NCBI RefSeq assembly: GCF_004361735.1
Contig: NZ_SNVV01000015.1
Coordinates: forward strand, 1 to 64,000
Length of the DNA stretch: 64,000 bases
Source of the DNA: Azoarcus indigens
Lineage (GTDB): Bacteria; Pseudomonadota; Gammaproteobacteria; Burkholderiales; Rhodocyclaceae
Reading direction: 5' to 3'
Shown: piece by piece, positions 45,712 through 54,917 of the stretch
How the letters are laid out: each line of letters opens with the position of its first letter
Numbering within the stretch: the stretch's first letter is position 1
Notes under the pieces: generated by a model
Seen by the model: the letters and a program-made list of their open reading frames with translations, nothing else
The model's database searches: none
What the model was told of the DNA's origin: nothing
Made by a program: the position numbers and the translations under genes

Positions 45712-45777
45712 AATCCTCAGCCTGCAAACGAAGAAGCCGCCCTCCGGGGCGGCTTCTTCGTTTGCAGGCTGAGGATT
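45712..45777. terminator. 31-bp perfect inverted repeat between fliE and ycgR
   Basis: A left arm 45712-45742, loop TCCG (45743-45746) and right arm 45747-45777 form a perfect 31-bp stem with no mismatch. It starts 2 bp after the fliE stop and ends 27 bp before the ycgR stop (convergent). It is probably a bidirectional terminator, although its stem is much longer than usual and the flanking T/A runs are short (ATTTTA). Confidence 0.75.
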
Positions 45778-45804
45778 TTACGCCACGGTCTGAGCCTGTG
45801 CCAT

Positions 45805-46581
45805 TCACAGGCCGGTGCCGCGCTCGCGGGCGCTGCGGTCCCGTTCCACTTTGAAGATATAGCGCTGGATGGCGTTGTCCGCGGAGCCCGGCAGATCGAT
45901 GAACTCGCAGCCGGCGCGCAGCATCTCGATGCCGTTGCGGTTGGTGAGGCGGAAGAGGTTGCGTACCCGCAGCCGAACCGGAATGGAACCAACGCCCGGC
46001 AGGGTCAGCTGGCAATCGGCGAACTCGGTGTTGGTGGAGAATTGCATGCCTTCCGGCGGGACTACCACGGCGACTCCGCCAGCGCTGATGTCCACCACCC
46101 GCGCCTCCACCGTACCCCTTTTGCCGTCGGCCTGGATGACGGGAATCAGGCAGTTGATGGTATGGGTGACCGGCGTTTGCAGCCGGTAGAACTCACGCCG
46201 CTGCAGCCGCAGCACTTCGGTGGGCAGGGCCGCGCGGAAGCCGGGGTGACCGTCCAGCACGCATGCCGAGGGCGACTCAAGCGCGAACTGGACGCGTATC
46301 TTGTCCAGATGACCGGAGCAGACTAGCTTCTCGGCGTTCCCGACCTTTTGGTTGATGAGCTCGTCTGCGCTGGCGTCGATGACGACATGGTCACCCTCCA
46401 CCTGGATGATCGCGGTGAGGAAGGACTGTTGGCCCGGAGCGATGTGAGCCGAAACGAGCGTGCGACTTTCGACCAAGCCTTGAAGGACTTGTTGAATTTC
46501 GCGCTGACCGTGAAGCAGGTACTTGGCGTAATCGTCTGACTGCAATAGTTCCACGCGCGTCTGTTCGTTCTGGTTTTGCAT
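45805..46581 (-). CDS. ycgR: c-di-GMP flagellar brake protein YcgR
   Basis: YcgR binds cyclic di-GMP and slows the motor by contacting the C-ring or stator. The 258-residue protein has an N-terminal YcgR domain (about 10-120) and a C-terminal PilZ domain. The PilZ signature is complete: REFYR (R129, R133) and DISAGG (D164-G169). A charged tail ends the protein. It lies downstream of the FlhB-tail gene in the same direction, 120 bp away. Regulation by c-di-GMP is thus expected at the protein level. Confidence 0.92.
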   Translation of the reverse strand: MQNQNEQTRVELLQSDDYAKYLLHGQREIQQVLQGLVESRTLVSAHIAPGQQSFLTAIIQVEGDHVVIDASADELINQKVGNAEKLVCSGHLDKIRVQFALESPSACVLDGHPGFRAALPTEVLRLQRREFYRLQTPVTHTINCLIPVIQADGKRGTVEARVVDISAGGVAVVVPPEGMQFSTNTEFADCQLTLPGVGSIPVRLRVRNLFRLTNRNGIEMLRAGCEFIDLPGSADNAIQRYIFKVERDRSARERGTGL

Positions 46582-46701
46582 GCTTTTGGAATCTGGTAGC
46601 GCTGCTGCAAGGCTAGCCGGAGGTTATAACACGAGCGCCAGTGGAAGTGGATGCCCGCCTGAGGGCGTGGCGGCTGCGGAGTTCATGCGTGGCTTCACTC
46701 C

Positions 46702-47076
46702 TCAGGATGGACCGGGCTTGGTTTCATTGCCATCGGCTTGGGCCGGGGGCGGCGTCAGCAGATCGGCGAGCGATCTGGTGCTGGGCGGAGCGCCCGCATC
46801 CACGCCTTGTTCCACCCGGTAGAGCCAGGCGAGCAGTTCGGCGACGGCGACATATAGCTGGGCCGGAATATGCGCATCCAGGTCCACCTGCATCAACAGC
46901 GAGACGAGTTCCGGCGACTCGTGAACGTAGATGCCGGCCTCGCGGGCGCGTTCAATGATTTCCTGTGCGATCAGCCCGCGGCCCTTGGCGATGACACGCG
47001 GCGCAGCGTCCCCGGCGGCGTAGGTCAGCGCGACCGCTTCGCCGCGGCCTGCGGGCAGATCGTCCTCAGGCGCCAT
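46702..47076 (-). CDS. FlhB C-terminal domain homologue without NPTH
   Basis: The 124-residue soluble protein aligns with the cytoplasmic tail of FlhB: VALTYAAGDAAPRVIAKGRG here versus VALKYDAEKMGAPVVVAKGRG-like sequence in the FlhB of this window. IPAQLYVAVAELLAWLYRVE also corresponds to IPTQLYTAVAEVMAYVYQLN. It has no membrane segments and no NPTH cleavage site. Such stand-alone FlhB tails (FhlB-type) occur near fliK-like genes. Start ATG 47076 (MAPEDDLPAG) overlaps the second fliK-like gene by 11 bp, so they are co-translated. A role in the export specificity switch is inferred. Confidence 0.85.
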   Translation of the reverse strand: MAPEDDLPAGRGEAVALTYAAGDAAPRVIAKGRGLIAQEIIERAREAGIYVHESPELVSLLMQVDLDAHIPAQLYVAVAELLAWLYRVEQGVDAGAPPSTRSLADLLTPPPAQADGNETKPGPS

Positions 47077-48178
47077 CGCTGGGCTCCACCACCATGCCGG
47101 TGAGGGGTACGTCGACCGCGGCGAGGGCGTCTTCGAGCGACTGGCGGTTGTTTTCCAGCGCGTCGATCGCGCCGCTTTCCGCCGCGCGCAGGCGCACCGC
47201 GACACCGGCTGGCGTGAGGTGCAGCTGAGCTTCTAGGCCGCCCAGGCGGGGCAGGGTGACGCGGAGGGTGGTGTTCCACTCCTGCAAGGCTTCGTCGTTG
47301 CCGTCGCCCTGGCCGTCGCGAGGATCGTCGATGATCCACTCGAACGGTTGGCCGGGCCAGAGCTGACCATGGAAGAGGTATTGATTGGTGGCCAGGGCAT
47401 CCAGCTGCTGATGGACGACCGGAAGCAGTCGGTCGGCAACCGGGCCGGTGCGAACGGGCGCAAGCTCTTCCTGGCTTGTCTGGCTGAAGACGCTGGCGAG
47501 TCGCTCCAGGGCGCTCTTTTCCCCGCCCGGGCTCGCGGCTACAGCCGGCTGTCCACTTGCCCCTGGTGTCGCGCGAAGTGGCGAACTGGCGACCTGGCCT
47601 TGCGGTTCCTTCGAGAGCGTCTGCAGGTCCATCTTTCCGCTCAGCAGTTGGGACTGGTGAGACTCGTAGAACAGCCCGCTCTGCACCAGGGCCTGCCTGA
47701 GAGCGGGAGTCAGCGGCGCGCCAGTGAGTGGTGGAGCGTTCAGCAGTGGCTGGTTGGCAGCGAGCTTCGCCGGTTCGGGCGTAGGCTGGCCGGTGAGCAG
47801 GAAGCTGATCAGCCGGCCGGTCTGGCTGAGCACCGGTTGGCTGGAGGCGTTGCTGTTGGCTGCCGCACTTTGCTGGCCCACCACCTGGGCATAGACGGCG
47901 CGCGGGGTGTTCTGGGTTACTTCCAGTTCCAGCGTGTCGCCCGGGCTGGCTGATTGATTCAGAGAGAGGGTTAGTGTCTGGCCGGCCACCAGGGCGCGGA
48001 AGGTGCCATCCGGCAGCACCCGCTGCAGGGTGGCGAAGATGCGCTGGCCCGGGAGCAGGTCCGGGAGACTGGCGGGGATCTCCCGGGCGCGCTGGACGCC
48101 GGGAAGCGGCTGGTCCGCGTTGAAGAAGCTCGCCTCGGTGATCATCCGGAGACGGGCGGCGAGATCTGGGGGAATCAC
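47066..48178 (-). CDS. second FliK-like protein
   Basis: The 370-residue protein has a Pro/Gln/Ser/Ala-rich variable N-terminal two thirds. The C-terminal domain resembles FliK: TLRVTLPRLGGLEAQLHLTP, then VAVRLRAAESGAIDALENNR. It is distinct from the canonical fliK at 35564-36880. It overlaps the following FlhB-tail gene, and the pair looks like a functional module. It may be a second hook-length or export-switch regulator, as with other duplicated FliK-like genes; this is inference. It is downstream of fliT. Confidence 0.8.
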   Translation of the reverse strand: MIPPDLAARLRMITEASFFNADQPLPGVQRAREIPASLPDLLPGQRIFATLQRVLPDGTFRALVAGQTLTLSLNQSASPGDTLELEVTQNTPRAVYAQVVGQQSAAANSNASSQPVLSQTGRLISFLLTGQPTPEPAKLAANQPLLNAPPLTGAPLTPALRQALVQSGLFYESHQSQLLSGKMDLQTLSKEPQGQVASSPLRATPGASGQPAVAASPGGEKSALERLASVFSQTSQEELAPVRTGPVADRLLPVVHQQLDALATNQYLFHGQLWPGQPFEWIIDDPRDGQGDGNDEALQEWNTTLRVTLPRLGGLEAQLHLTPAGVAVRLRAAESGAIDALENNRQSLEDALAAVDVPLTGMVVEPSDGA

Positions 48179-48271
48179 GAGGAACTCCGGGGGCAGTATG
48201 TGAGGTTGATTGAAGCGGGAGTGGATTGTTTCATGCTCCAGACCTCAGACCGCCTGCCCCGGCGGGGCGCA

Positions 48272-48598
48272 TTAGAAATCCAGTCGGCTGTATGCGTTCT
48301 TCATCGCTTTGCCGCGATTGGCCTGGGCCAGCCATTTGCGGGTGCTCTCCATCCAGGGATCGGCATGGGAGCGGATGGTGACTTCATCATCGAGTATCTG
48401 CTGCAGCAGACCGAGGATGGTTTCGCGCTCGGCGGCGTCGGTGATCCCTGCCGGATCGATGTTTGCCCGCGCAGTGTCACGCATCGCGGCGAGATCTTTT
48501 TCCAGGGCGGTGAGCTTGTCCCAGTCGTGGGCCACGGCAGCTTCCCGCATCTGCGCTGCGCACTCTGCCATGGCCTGGAAATGTTGCAGGGCGGACAT
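48272..48598 (-). CDS. fliT: flagellar export chaperone FliT
   Basis: FliT is the export chaperone for the filament cap FliD. The 108-residue protein is all-helical, with conserved QMREAAVAHDWDKLTALEKD (about residues 15-34) and a C-terminal helix ending NAYSRLDF. Identification rests on helical pattern, length and position directly after fliS. The fliS stop is 14 bp upstream of its start. Confidence 0.82.
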   Translation of the reverse strand: MSALQHFQAMAECAAQMREAAVAHDWDKLTALEKDLAAMRDTARANIDPAGITDAAERETILGLLQQILDDEVTIRSHADPWMESTRKWLAQANRGKAMKNAYSRLDF

Positions 48599-48612
48599 GG
48601 TTTTGTTCTCGC

Positions 48613-49023
48613 TCAGGCGGGCTGGGCGCCCACCTGTTCGCCGATGCCTTCCCAGGCTTCGCGCAACTGGCGGAGCAGGCCGGCGACTTCTTCCAGCGCG
48701 GCCGGATCGTTGCGCAGGTTGGCGTGCAGGAGGCGGTCGGTCATGTACTCGTAGAGCGCTTCCAGGCGGAAGGCCAGCTCACCGCCGGCCTCCTTGTCCA
48801 GGCTGGCGGACAGGCCATTGGCGATGATCTCGATGGCGCGCGACACGGCCTGGCCCTTGGCCGGGATGTCCTTGCGTTCCATGGCCGCACCAGCAACCGA
48901 GATGGAGGCCAGGGCACCGTCGAACAGCATGAGGACGAGCTTGTGAGGATTTGCCGCGGTGACGCCGGTTTCCACGCCGACACGGGCGTAGGCCGATGCG
49001 CGATTTGCGGATGAGCCGAACAT
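48613..49023 (-). CDS. fliS: flagellin chaperone FliS
   Basis: FliS binds flagellin and keeps it unfolded for export. The 136-residue protein has the typical opening ASAYARVGVETGVTAANPHK, then LVLMLFDGALASI. The central helix pair includes GELAFRLEALYEYMTDRLLH, and the C-terminus LLRQLREAWEGIGEQV. It follows fliD by 28 bp. Confidence 0.94.
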   Translation of the reverse strand: MFGSSANRASAYARVGVETGVTAANPHKLVLMLFDGALASISVAGAAMERKDIPAKGQAVSRAIEIIANGLSASLDKEAGGELAFRLEALYEYMTDRLLHANLRNDPAALEEVAGLLRQLREAWEGIGEQVGAQPA

Positions 49024-49051
49024 GATGTGATTCCTCCTGACGCCGCTTGCC

Positions 49052-50497
49052 TCAGCTTGATGAAGACAAGCTGTTCATGAGTTGGGTGATGTAGCTGCTG
49101 CTGGTGTTCAAGCTGGCGAGCGTGGAGTCCATCGCGGTGAATTGTGCGCGATAGCGGGTCTCCAGGATCTCCATGCGGGCTTCGAGCTTGGTGCGCTGGT
49201 CGGCGAGGTCGTCGATCTGGTTGTCCAGGCTCTTGGTGCGGGCGGTGAGCACGCCGGTCGTGCTGTCCAGGTAACCATTCAGCGTCGTCTGCATGCGCGA
49301 GGCAAAGCCGCTGGTGCCGGTGAGGAAGCTGGAGAGATCGGCGCTGGAGTTGGCCAAGGCCGTGTCCAGCTTGCCGGTGTCCAGGGTGATCATGCCGTCG
49401 CTGCCGATGGCGATGCCCAGCGAGGCCTTGCCGTCGTCGTCCAGCGACATGCCCAGGATCTTGCCGAGGCCGGAGATGCCCTCGCTCATGGTGGAGCGCA
49501 GCGCCCGCATCAGGTTGCGGGTGGTGCCGTCGCCCACCAGCGTGCCGGAGACCGCTTCTTCGTCGTCGCTTTCCGCCGGGGTATAGCTAGTGAGGTTCTG
49601 CAGCAGCGTCATCGCCTCGTTGTACTTCGTCACCATGTCGGTGATGGCGGTCTTGGCGGCCTCACGGTCGTTGCTGACGGACACCCGCAGGGTGGTGCCG
49701 GGCTTGCTGTCGAGGAGATTGAGCGTCAGCCCCTCGATGGCGTCGTCGATGACGTTGGTGCTGCGGCTGATCTCGATGCCGCCCACCTTCAGCTTGGCAT
49801 CCTGAGCCGCATCCAGGGTGCTGAGCGTGCTGGTGCCACCGGTGGAGGTGTCGTAGCTGAAGCCGGCAAGGCCGTCGGTTCCGCTCATGGTGAAGCCGCT
49901 GGTGGCGCCTTCGGCGGTGCTGGCGATGACAAGCTGGTCGATCTTGCCGTTGTTCACGATGGACGCGGTCACGCCGATGCCGGCGGAGTTGATCGCATCC
50001 CGCAGATCGCTGAGGGAAGTCTTGCCTTCCGGCAGCGTGATGGTCTGTGAAGAGGTGCCGGTGAAAGTGGTGACGGCGTCGTCGCCGGTACCGGTTGTTT
50101 CGTAGGTGCCGAAGTTGAAGGTGAGCGTGCCGGCGGCAACGGTGGGTGCGGTGGTCGCGTTGCTGACCACCCGTTGGCCCTGGGCCATCTGCAGCACTTC
50201 AACCGAATAGGAGCCTGCCTTCGGCGTGCCGGAGGCAGTAGCGGTCATGACGCTGCTGTCGCTGACCGTGGTCTTCATCGAGGTGAAGAGCGACGCGTTG
50301 TTCAGCGTCGCCATGGAGGACTTGAAGGCGTTCAGCGCTGACGTGATCTGACCGTAGGCCGAGAGCTTGGTCTGGGCACTGGTTTCCTTGGCGGCAATGA
50401 GTTTCTCCGGCACCGTCCGCTCGGCCGTCATCAACTGGGTGACGAGCGATTCGATGTCGAGGCCGGAGCCGATGCCGCTGGAAGTGATCGTTGCCAT
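49052..50497 (-). CDS. fliD: filament cap protein FliD
   Basis: FliD caps the filament tip and folds incoming flagellin. The 481-residue protein starts MATITSSGIGSGLDIESLVTQ-like sequence typical of FliD. A helical stretch, a Thr/Ser-rich central domain and the FliD C-terminal domain (TAITDMVTKYNEAMTLLQNL, about residues 285-304) follow. The C-terminal helix ends with TSSSYITQLMNSLSSSS. It lies 16 bp after flaG. Confidence 0.95.
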   Translation of the reverse strand: MATITSSGIGSGLDIESLVTQLMTAERTVPEKLIAAKETSAQTKLSAYGQITSALNAFKSSMATLNNASLFTSMKTTVSDSSVMTATASGTPKAGSYSVEVLQMAQGQRVVSNATTAPTVAAGTLTFNFGTYETTGTGDDAVTTFTGTSSQTITLPEGKTSLSDLRDAINSAGIGVTASIVNNGKIDQLVIASTAEGATSGFTMSGTDGLAGFSYDTSTGGTSTLSTLDAAQDAKLKVGGIEISRSTNVIDDAIEGLTLNLLDSKPGTTLRVSVSNDREAAKTAITDMVTKYNEAMTLLQNLTSYTPAESDDEEAVSGTLVGDGTTRNLMRALRSTMSEGISGLGKILGMSLDDDGKASLGIAIGSDGMITLDTGKLDTALANSSADLSSFLTGTSGFASRMQTTLNGYLDSTTGVLTARTKSLDNQIDDLADQRTKLEARMEILETRYRAQFTAMDSTLASLNTSSSYITQLMNSLSSSS

Positions 50498-50513
50498 GGT
50501 GCGCTTCCTCCTG

Positions 50514-50939
50514 TCACGCTTCCTGTTTCACCAGGAGGCCTTGCAGTTTGTCCAGCGCCTTGGAGATGCGCATCATCTCTTCGGACGGGATCTGCTTGAT
50601 GACCTCGTTGGTTTCCGAGTCCACGATTTTCACGATGACGCGGCCTGAGTCGTCATCCACCGAAAAGTCGAGCCCGCTGGCCACCGGTTTCAGCGCGGCC
50701 TGGAAATCAGCCAGGGCCTGCTGCAGTGCTTCCGATGTCTGGACGGGGTCGAAGCCGCTCTCCTGTCCGCTTGAGCCGGATGGCGTAGGGGGCGCGGCAA
50801 GGCCAGGTTGAGTAATGGCAGTTTCTGCCGGGCCGGGGGCAGGAACTGCCGGTATGGGCGATAGATTGTCGCTTGCCGTGCCCGCCGTTGCTGCCGGAGG
50901 CAGGGCGGGCGATGCCGAGGGTATGGACTGAATGTTCAT
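50514..50939 (-). CDS. flaG: flagellar protein FlaG
   Basis: FlaG affects filament length in several polar flagellates; its mechanism is not settled. The 141-residue protein has an Ala/Pro-rich N-terminal half and the conserved FlaG C-terminal part (LDFSVDDDSGRVIVKIVDSE; VIKQIPSEEMMRISKALDKL). It stands between fliC1 and fliD as in Pseudomonas and Vibrio. A terminator separates it from fliC1. Confidence 0.92.
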   Translation of the reverse strand: MNIQSIPSASPALPPAATAGTASDNLSPIPAVPAPGPAETAITQPGLAAPPTPSGSSGQESGFDPVQTSEALQQALADFQAALKPVASGLDFSVDDDSGRVIVKIVDSETNEVIKQIPSEEMMRISKALDKLQGLLVKQEA

Positions 50940-50957
50940 CCTGGCCTCCTGATGGGG

Positions 50958-50991
50958 AAACGGCGCGGCGGCTCTTGGAGCCCCGCGCCGC
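50958..50991 (-). terminator. terminator after fliC1
   Basis: On the minus strand a stem of about 13 bp with a single bulged G and a CAA loop (core GGCTC/GAGCC) is followed by TTTCC. It lies 22 bp after the fliC1 stop, so most fliC1 transcripts should end before flaG. Confidence 0.65.
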
Positions 50992-51012
50992 GACTACCCG
51001 ATCTTACCCGAA

Positions 51013-52659
51013 TTAGCCAAGCAGACTCAGGACGTTTTGCGGCAGGGCGTTGGCTTGCGACAGCATCGCGGTACCAGCCTGTTGCAGGATCTGTGCCCGA
51101 GTGAGGTTGGCGGTTTCCGCCGCGAAGTCCGCATCACGGATCCGCGAACGGGAGGCCGACAGGTTCTCGGAACTCGCCTGAAGGTTACTGATCGTGCTCT
51201 CGAAGCGGGATTGCAGAGCACCGTACCGTGCGCGCTGGGCATTGACCGCGGATAGCGCCGAGTCGACCATCGCCAAGGTTCTGTTGGCGGCTTCGACGGT
51301 GGAGACGTCCATCTTGTCCACCGACTGGAGCTGGCCGCCGAACGTGCCGGAGGTCGTGGTGATCTCCGCCTTATTCGTCTTCAGTGAGAAGGAGCGATCG
51401 GAGTCGAGAATGACCTGACCGGTGATCCAGGCCGCGCTCGTGCTGCTCCAGGTGGAGGCGTCGGTCACCCCGGCGATGGTGCCGCCGGCGATCGCCGCGC
51501 TGCCGTCATTGGCGGTGTCGCCATCGATGACACGGATGTCATTGAGCGACACATCCACGCCCGCGCCGCTGCTATCCACCGAGGCGTTGGTGATCCGCAG
51601 ATCCTTGCCCGCTTCGCTGGTGATCTGCAGGCCGAAGCTGCCGTCATCCGCTTCCACGATCTTGGCGACGAAGCCGGTCTTGCCGGACACGTCGTTGAAG
51701 GCCTGCACAGCGGAGGCCAGTTGGCTGGCGTTGGCCGCAGCGGTACCCGTGGAGGAGCCGCCGATGGAGAAGGACACCGTGGTGTAGGACGAGGGATCCG
51801 CGCCAGCGGTGGTATCGGTCGCCAGCAGGAAGGTGTAGCTCTGGCCCTGGGTGAAGGCGCCGGAGGACGCATCGCCCGCGCCCAGCACGAAGGTGGTGTT
51901 GGCAGAAGCCGTCACACCCGCCTGTGCCTGGTTGATCTTGGCGGCGATCTCTTCGGCGCTGGCACCGGAGGAGTAGCTGATGTCCTTGCTGCCCAGGCTG
52001 CTGGAGATGGTGATGGTGTCACCGGTGATCGCAGAGCTGGCGCCGGTGGTGGCGGTGGTCAGCTGGCCATCGGCATTGGACCCGCGTACCAGGTCACCCG
52101 TGCCTGTCTGGGTCTTGGCGGATACCGTCAAGCCACCGACGCGGTAGTTGCCGTAGGCGTTGGTCTGGAAGTTGCCCGAGGTGGCGGTGATGGTCTGGTT
52201 GGCATTCGCGCCGACCTGGAAGGTGGCGGCGGTGAAGGAGCCGTCCAGCAGCTTCTGGCCGTTGAATTCGGTGGTGGTCGCGATGCGTTGCAGTTCCTGC
52301 GTCAGCTGCTGGACTTCGGAGTTCAGCGCGGCACGGTCGCCAGCGGAGTTGGTGGCGTTGGCGGACTGCACCGACAGTTCGCGAATACGCTGCAGGATGT
52401 CGCCGGAGGATTGCAGGGCGGCTTCAGCGGTCTGCGACAGGGAGATGCCGTCGTTCGCGTTGCGGGTTGCTTGATCCAGGCCACGGATCTGAGAGGTGAA
52501 GCGTTCGGAGATCGCCAGGCCGGCGGCGTCGTCCTTGGCACTGTTGATACGCAGGCCGGAGGAAAGCCGTTGCAGAGAGGTCTGCAAGGAGTTCGACGAG
52601 TTATTCAGGTTGCGCTGGGCATTCAGCGACTGAATATTGGTGTTGATGGTTTGTGCCAT
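51013..52659 (-). CDS. fliC: flagellin FliC1
   Basis: This is a major filament protein. The 548-residue protein has the conserved D0/D1 N-terminus ([40 protein letters not shown]), a long Ser/Thr/Ala-rich centre with many possible O-glycosylation residues, and the C-terminus ([20 protein letters not shown] to [10 protein letters not shown]). AAGGAG precedes the start. A sigma-28 site lies upstream. A second, similar flagellin is at 54974-56614; both neighbour a GT41 glycosyltransferase gene. Confidence 0.96.
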   Translation of the reverse strand: MAQTINTNIQSLNAQRNLNNSSNSLQTSLQRLSSGLRINSAKDDAAGLAISERFTSQIRGLDQATRNANDGISLSQTAEAALQSSGDILQRIRELSVQSANATNSAGDRAALNSEVQQLTQELQRIATTTEFNGQKLLDGSFTAATFQVGANANQTITATSGNFQTNAYGNYRVGGLTVSAKTQTGTGDLVRGSNADGQLTTATTGASSAITGDTITISSSLGSKDISYSSGASAEEIAAKINQAQAGVTASANTTFVLGAGDASSGAFTQGQSYTFLLATDTTAGADPSSYTTVSFSIGGSSTGTAAANASQLASAVQAFNDVSGKTGFVAKIVEADDGSFGLQITSEAGKDLRITNASVDSSGAGVDVSLNDIRVIDGDTANDGSAAIAGGTIAGVTDASTWSSTSAAWITGQVILDSDRSFSLKTNKAEITTTSGTFGGQLQSVDKMDVSTVEAANRTLAMVDSALSAVNAQRARYGALQSRFESTISNLQASSENLSASRSRIRDADFAAETANLTRAQILQQAGTAMLSQANALPQNVLSLLG

Positions 52660-52733
52660 TTTGAGGCTCCTTGAGGAGAGGTCTTTCCGTTAACCCGGCC
52701 TGAGCACTTTGATCTGCGGTGCCGTTGGAACCA

Positions 52734-52760
52734 TTAACGGATGTTCCGGTAAAAGCTTTA
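52734..52760 (-). promoter_or_regulatory. sigma-28 promoter of fliC1
   Basis: On the minus strand TAAA-N15-TCCGTTAA matches TAAA-N15-GCCGATAA in 10 of 12 positions with exact spacing, 75 bp before the fliC1 start. Confidence 0.8.
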
Positions 52761-52896
52761 GGAAATTTTTGCCGCCCTTGCCGCCAGTTCCTGGGTCTGG
52801 TTGTGATAACGGTTTTTCCCTCCAAAGCTTGAGCTTGGCAGGGTAGCCGGGGTGCCCCGCTAGAATCCGGTTTCCAACGATTCGAGAGCGACCCCG

Positions 52897-54894
52897 ATGG
52901 CAGAACGGCCCCTATCCGGTATGGCAGCGCCTTCCCCGTCAACCCGGGATGCGGCGGCCATGACCTTGATCGACCTCTACCGGGCGGGGCGGCTGCATGG
53001 GCTGGTCGAGGAAGCCCGCAAGGTGCTGCAGCGCGACCCCGCTTTCGGCTTCGCCTGGAAGATCCTGGGCGTGGCCTTGCAGAGCCTCGGGCTGCCCGCA
53101 CTGGCGGAACTGGAAAGAGCGGCTGCCCTGCTGCCCGGCGATGCCGGCGCCCATGCCAATCTGTGTGACGGTTATCGGGAAGCGGGCCGGCTGGACGATG
53201 CGCTACGCAGTGGCCGCCAGGCGGTGGCGCTGGCGCCTGCCCTCGCGGAGGCTCACATCAACCTGAGCGCGGCCCTGCATGCGGCCGGGCAGTATGAGGA
53301 CGCCGAGCTGCATGCGCGCATCGCGGTGCCACTGAGCCCGGGCGATCTGGCTGCCCGGGTCAATCTCGGCAACGCGCTGCGGGAGCAGGGCCGGCTCGCG
53401 GAAGCGATCGGGGCCTACCGGCAGGGGCTGCAGGCCCTGTCGGGCCAGCCCGCACCGCAGATGGGCCAGCCCGACCTGCCTATGGGCCAGCCCAACCTGC
53501 CTATGGGCCAGCCCAACCTGCCCATGGGCCAGCCCAACCTGCCCATGGGCCAGCCCAAGCTGCTCATCGGGTTGGGGATTGCGCTGATGCGCAATGTCGA
53601 ACTGGACGCGGCGGCCGGGTGCTTCCGGGCGGCGGCGCAGTCTCCGGCGGACGCGCTGGAGGCGCAGGGCAATCTGCTCTTCCTCCTCAATTACACCCAG
53701 GTGGCGCCACAGACGGTGATCGCCGAAACCCGGCGCTACTGCGAACTCCTGCAGGCGCGCATCCCGCCGCGCACCCATTGGCGGCGTGATTCAGATCCGG
53801 AGCGGCCGCTGACCATAGGCCTGGTTTCCGGCGACTTCTGCGCCCACCCGGTCGGCTACTTCCTGGAAAGCGTGCTGGCGGCGCTGGCCGGCAATGAATG
53901 CCGGCTGCTGGCCTACCGCACCCGGCGCCGCGACGACGCGGTGTGGGCGCGGTTACGGCCGGCCTTTGCCGAAGTCATCGAAGCGGCCGGATTGAGCGAT
54001 GAGGCCTTGGCGAACCGGGTTGAGCAGGACGGTGTAGACATTCTGGTCGATCTCGCCGGTCATACCGCCCATGGCCGGCCCGGCGTCTTCGCCCGCAAGC
54101 CGGCGCCGGTGCAGCACGCCTGGCTAGGCTATTTCGCCTCCACCGGCAATCCGCAGATCGACTACCTGTTGTGCGACGCGCACGTGCTGCCGCCAGCGGA
54201 GGAGCCGCTATACGTGGAGAAGCCGTGGCGTCTGCCGGACTTCGCCCTGTGCTTCACCCCGCCCCAGGAAGAGGTGGTGCCGGCGATGCCGGAGGGCGGG
54301 GTGACCTTCGGCTGCTTCAACAACCTGGCCAAGCTCAACGACGCGGTACTGGATTGTTGGAGCCAATTACTGAAGGAGATGCCGGAGGCGAAGCTGCTGC
54401 TGAAGGCGCGCGCCCTGGCGCAGGAGCCGGCGCGGGCAGTGATCGTCGAACGCTTTGCCCGCCGCGGTGTTGCCGCCAGCCGGCTGCTGCTGGAAGGGCC
54501 GGCGCCGCGGTATGACTACCTGGAGGCCTACCGGCGGGTGCATGTGATGCTGGATCCCTTTCCCTTCCCTGGCGGCACCACGACGGTGGAGGGCCTGTGG
54601 ATGGGCGTACCCCACGTCACCCTCAAGGGTGATCGCTGGATCTCGCACCAGGGCGAGATGCTGCTGCGCGGAGTCGGGCATCCGGAATGGATCGCGGCCG
54701 ACGGCGAGGCTTACCGGGCGCTGGCGCGCGGGCTGGCGACCGACCAGGCGCGGCTGGCGGCATTGCGGCAGAACCTGCGCGCAGAGCTGCTGGCCTCGCC
54801 GCTGTGCGATGCGCCGCGCTATGCCGCTAATCTCCAGGCCGCCTGGCGCGGCATGTGGCGGCAGCGGTGCGCGGAGCAGGGCGCACGGGCCTGA
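52897..54894 (+). CDS. TPR/GT41 (SPINDLY-type) glycosyltransferase A
   Basis: This is an O-GlcNAc-transferase-like enzyme, likely glycosylating flagellin in the cytoplasm before export. The 665-residue protein has N-terminal TPR repeats (about 20-300; for example AHINLSAALHAAGQYEDAEL) and a GT41 catalytic region (about 302-650). That region has LTIGLVSGDFCAHPVGYFLE, DILVDLAGHTAHGRPGVFAR, then ARKPAPVQHAWLGYFASTG and FPFPGGTTTVEGLWMGVPHV. Inside the TPR part lies a 21-bp tandem repeat (residues 182-223, unit MGQPNLP). It is divergent from fliC1 and convergent with fliC2. Target protein and sugar are inferred from context. Confidence 0.9.
   Translation: MAERPLSGMAAPSPSTRDAAAMTLIDLYRAGRLHGLVEEARKVLQRDPAFGFAWKILGVALQSLGLPALAELERAAALLPGDAGAHANLCDGYREAGRLDDALRSGRQAVALAPALAEAHINLSAALHAAGQYEDAELHARIAVPLSPGDLAARVNLGNALREQGRLAEAIGAYRQGLQALSGQPAPQMGQPDLPMGQPNLPMGQPNLPMGQPNLPMGQPKLLIGLGIALMRNVELDAAAGCFRAAAQSPADALEAQGNLLFLLNYTQVAPQTVIAETRRYCELLQARIPPRTHWRRDSDPERPLTIGLVSGDFCAHPVGYFLESVLAALAGNECRLLAYRTRRRDDAVWARLRPAFAEVIEAAGLSDEALANRVEQDGVDILVDLAGHTAHGRPGVFARKPAPVQHAWLGYFASTGNPQIDYLLCDAHVLPPAEEPLYVEKPWRLPDFALCFTPPQEEVVPAMPEGGVTFGCFNNLAKLNDAVLDCWSQLLKEMPEAKLLLKARALAQEPARAVIVERFARRGVAASRLLLEGPAPRYDYLEAYRRVHVMLDPFPFPGGTTTVEGLWMGVPHVTLKGDRWISHQGEMLLRGVGHPEWIAADGEAYRALARGLATDQARLAALRQNLRAELLASPLCDAPRYAANLQAAWRGMWRQRCAEQGARA
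53440..53565 (+). repeat. six 21-bp in-frame tandem repeats in glycosyltransferase A
   Basis: Units start at 53440, 53461, 53482, 53503, 53524 and 53545. The unit encodes MGQPNLP; the first (SGQPAPQ) and last (MGQPKLL) are diverged, and the middle ones are near-identical at DNA level. Because 21 is a multiple of three, copy-number change would alter the protein without a frameshift. Confidence 0.92.
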
Positions 54895-54917
54895 GCTGCA
54901 CTGGGTAGCAAGAAGAA

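Noticed and set aside
45158-46015. Open frame on the minus strand across the flrC end, fliE and the long hairpin
   Set aside because: It runs antisense to fliE and through the perfect hairpin in a frame different from ycgR; no motif is visible.
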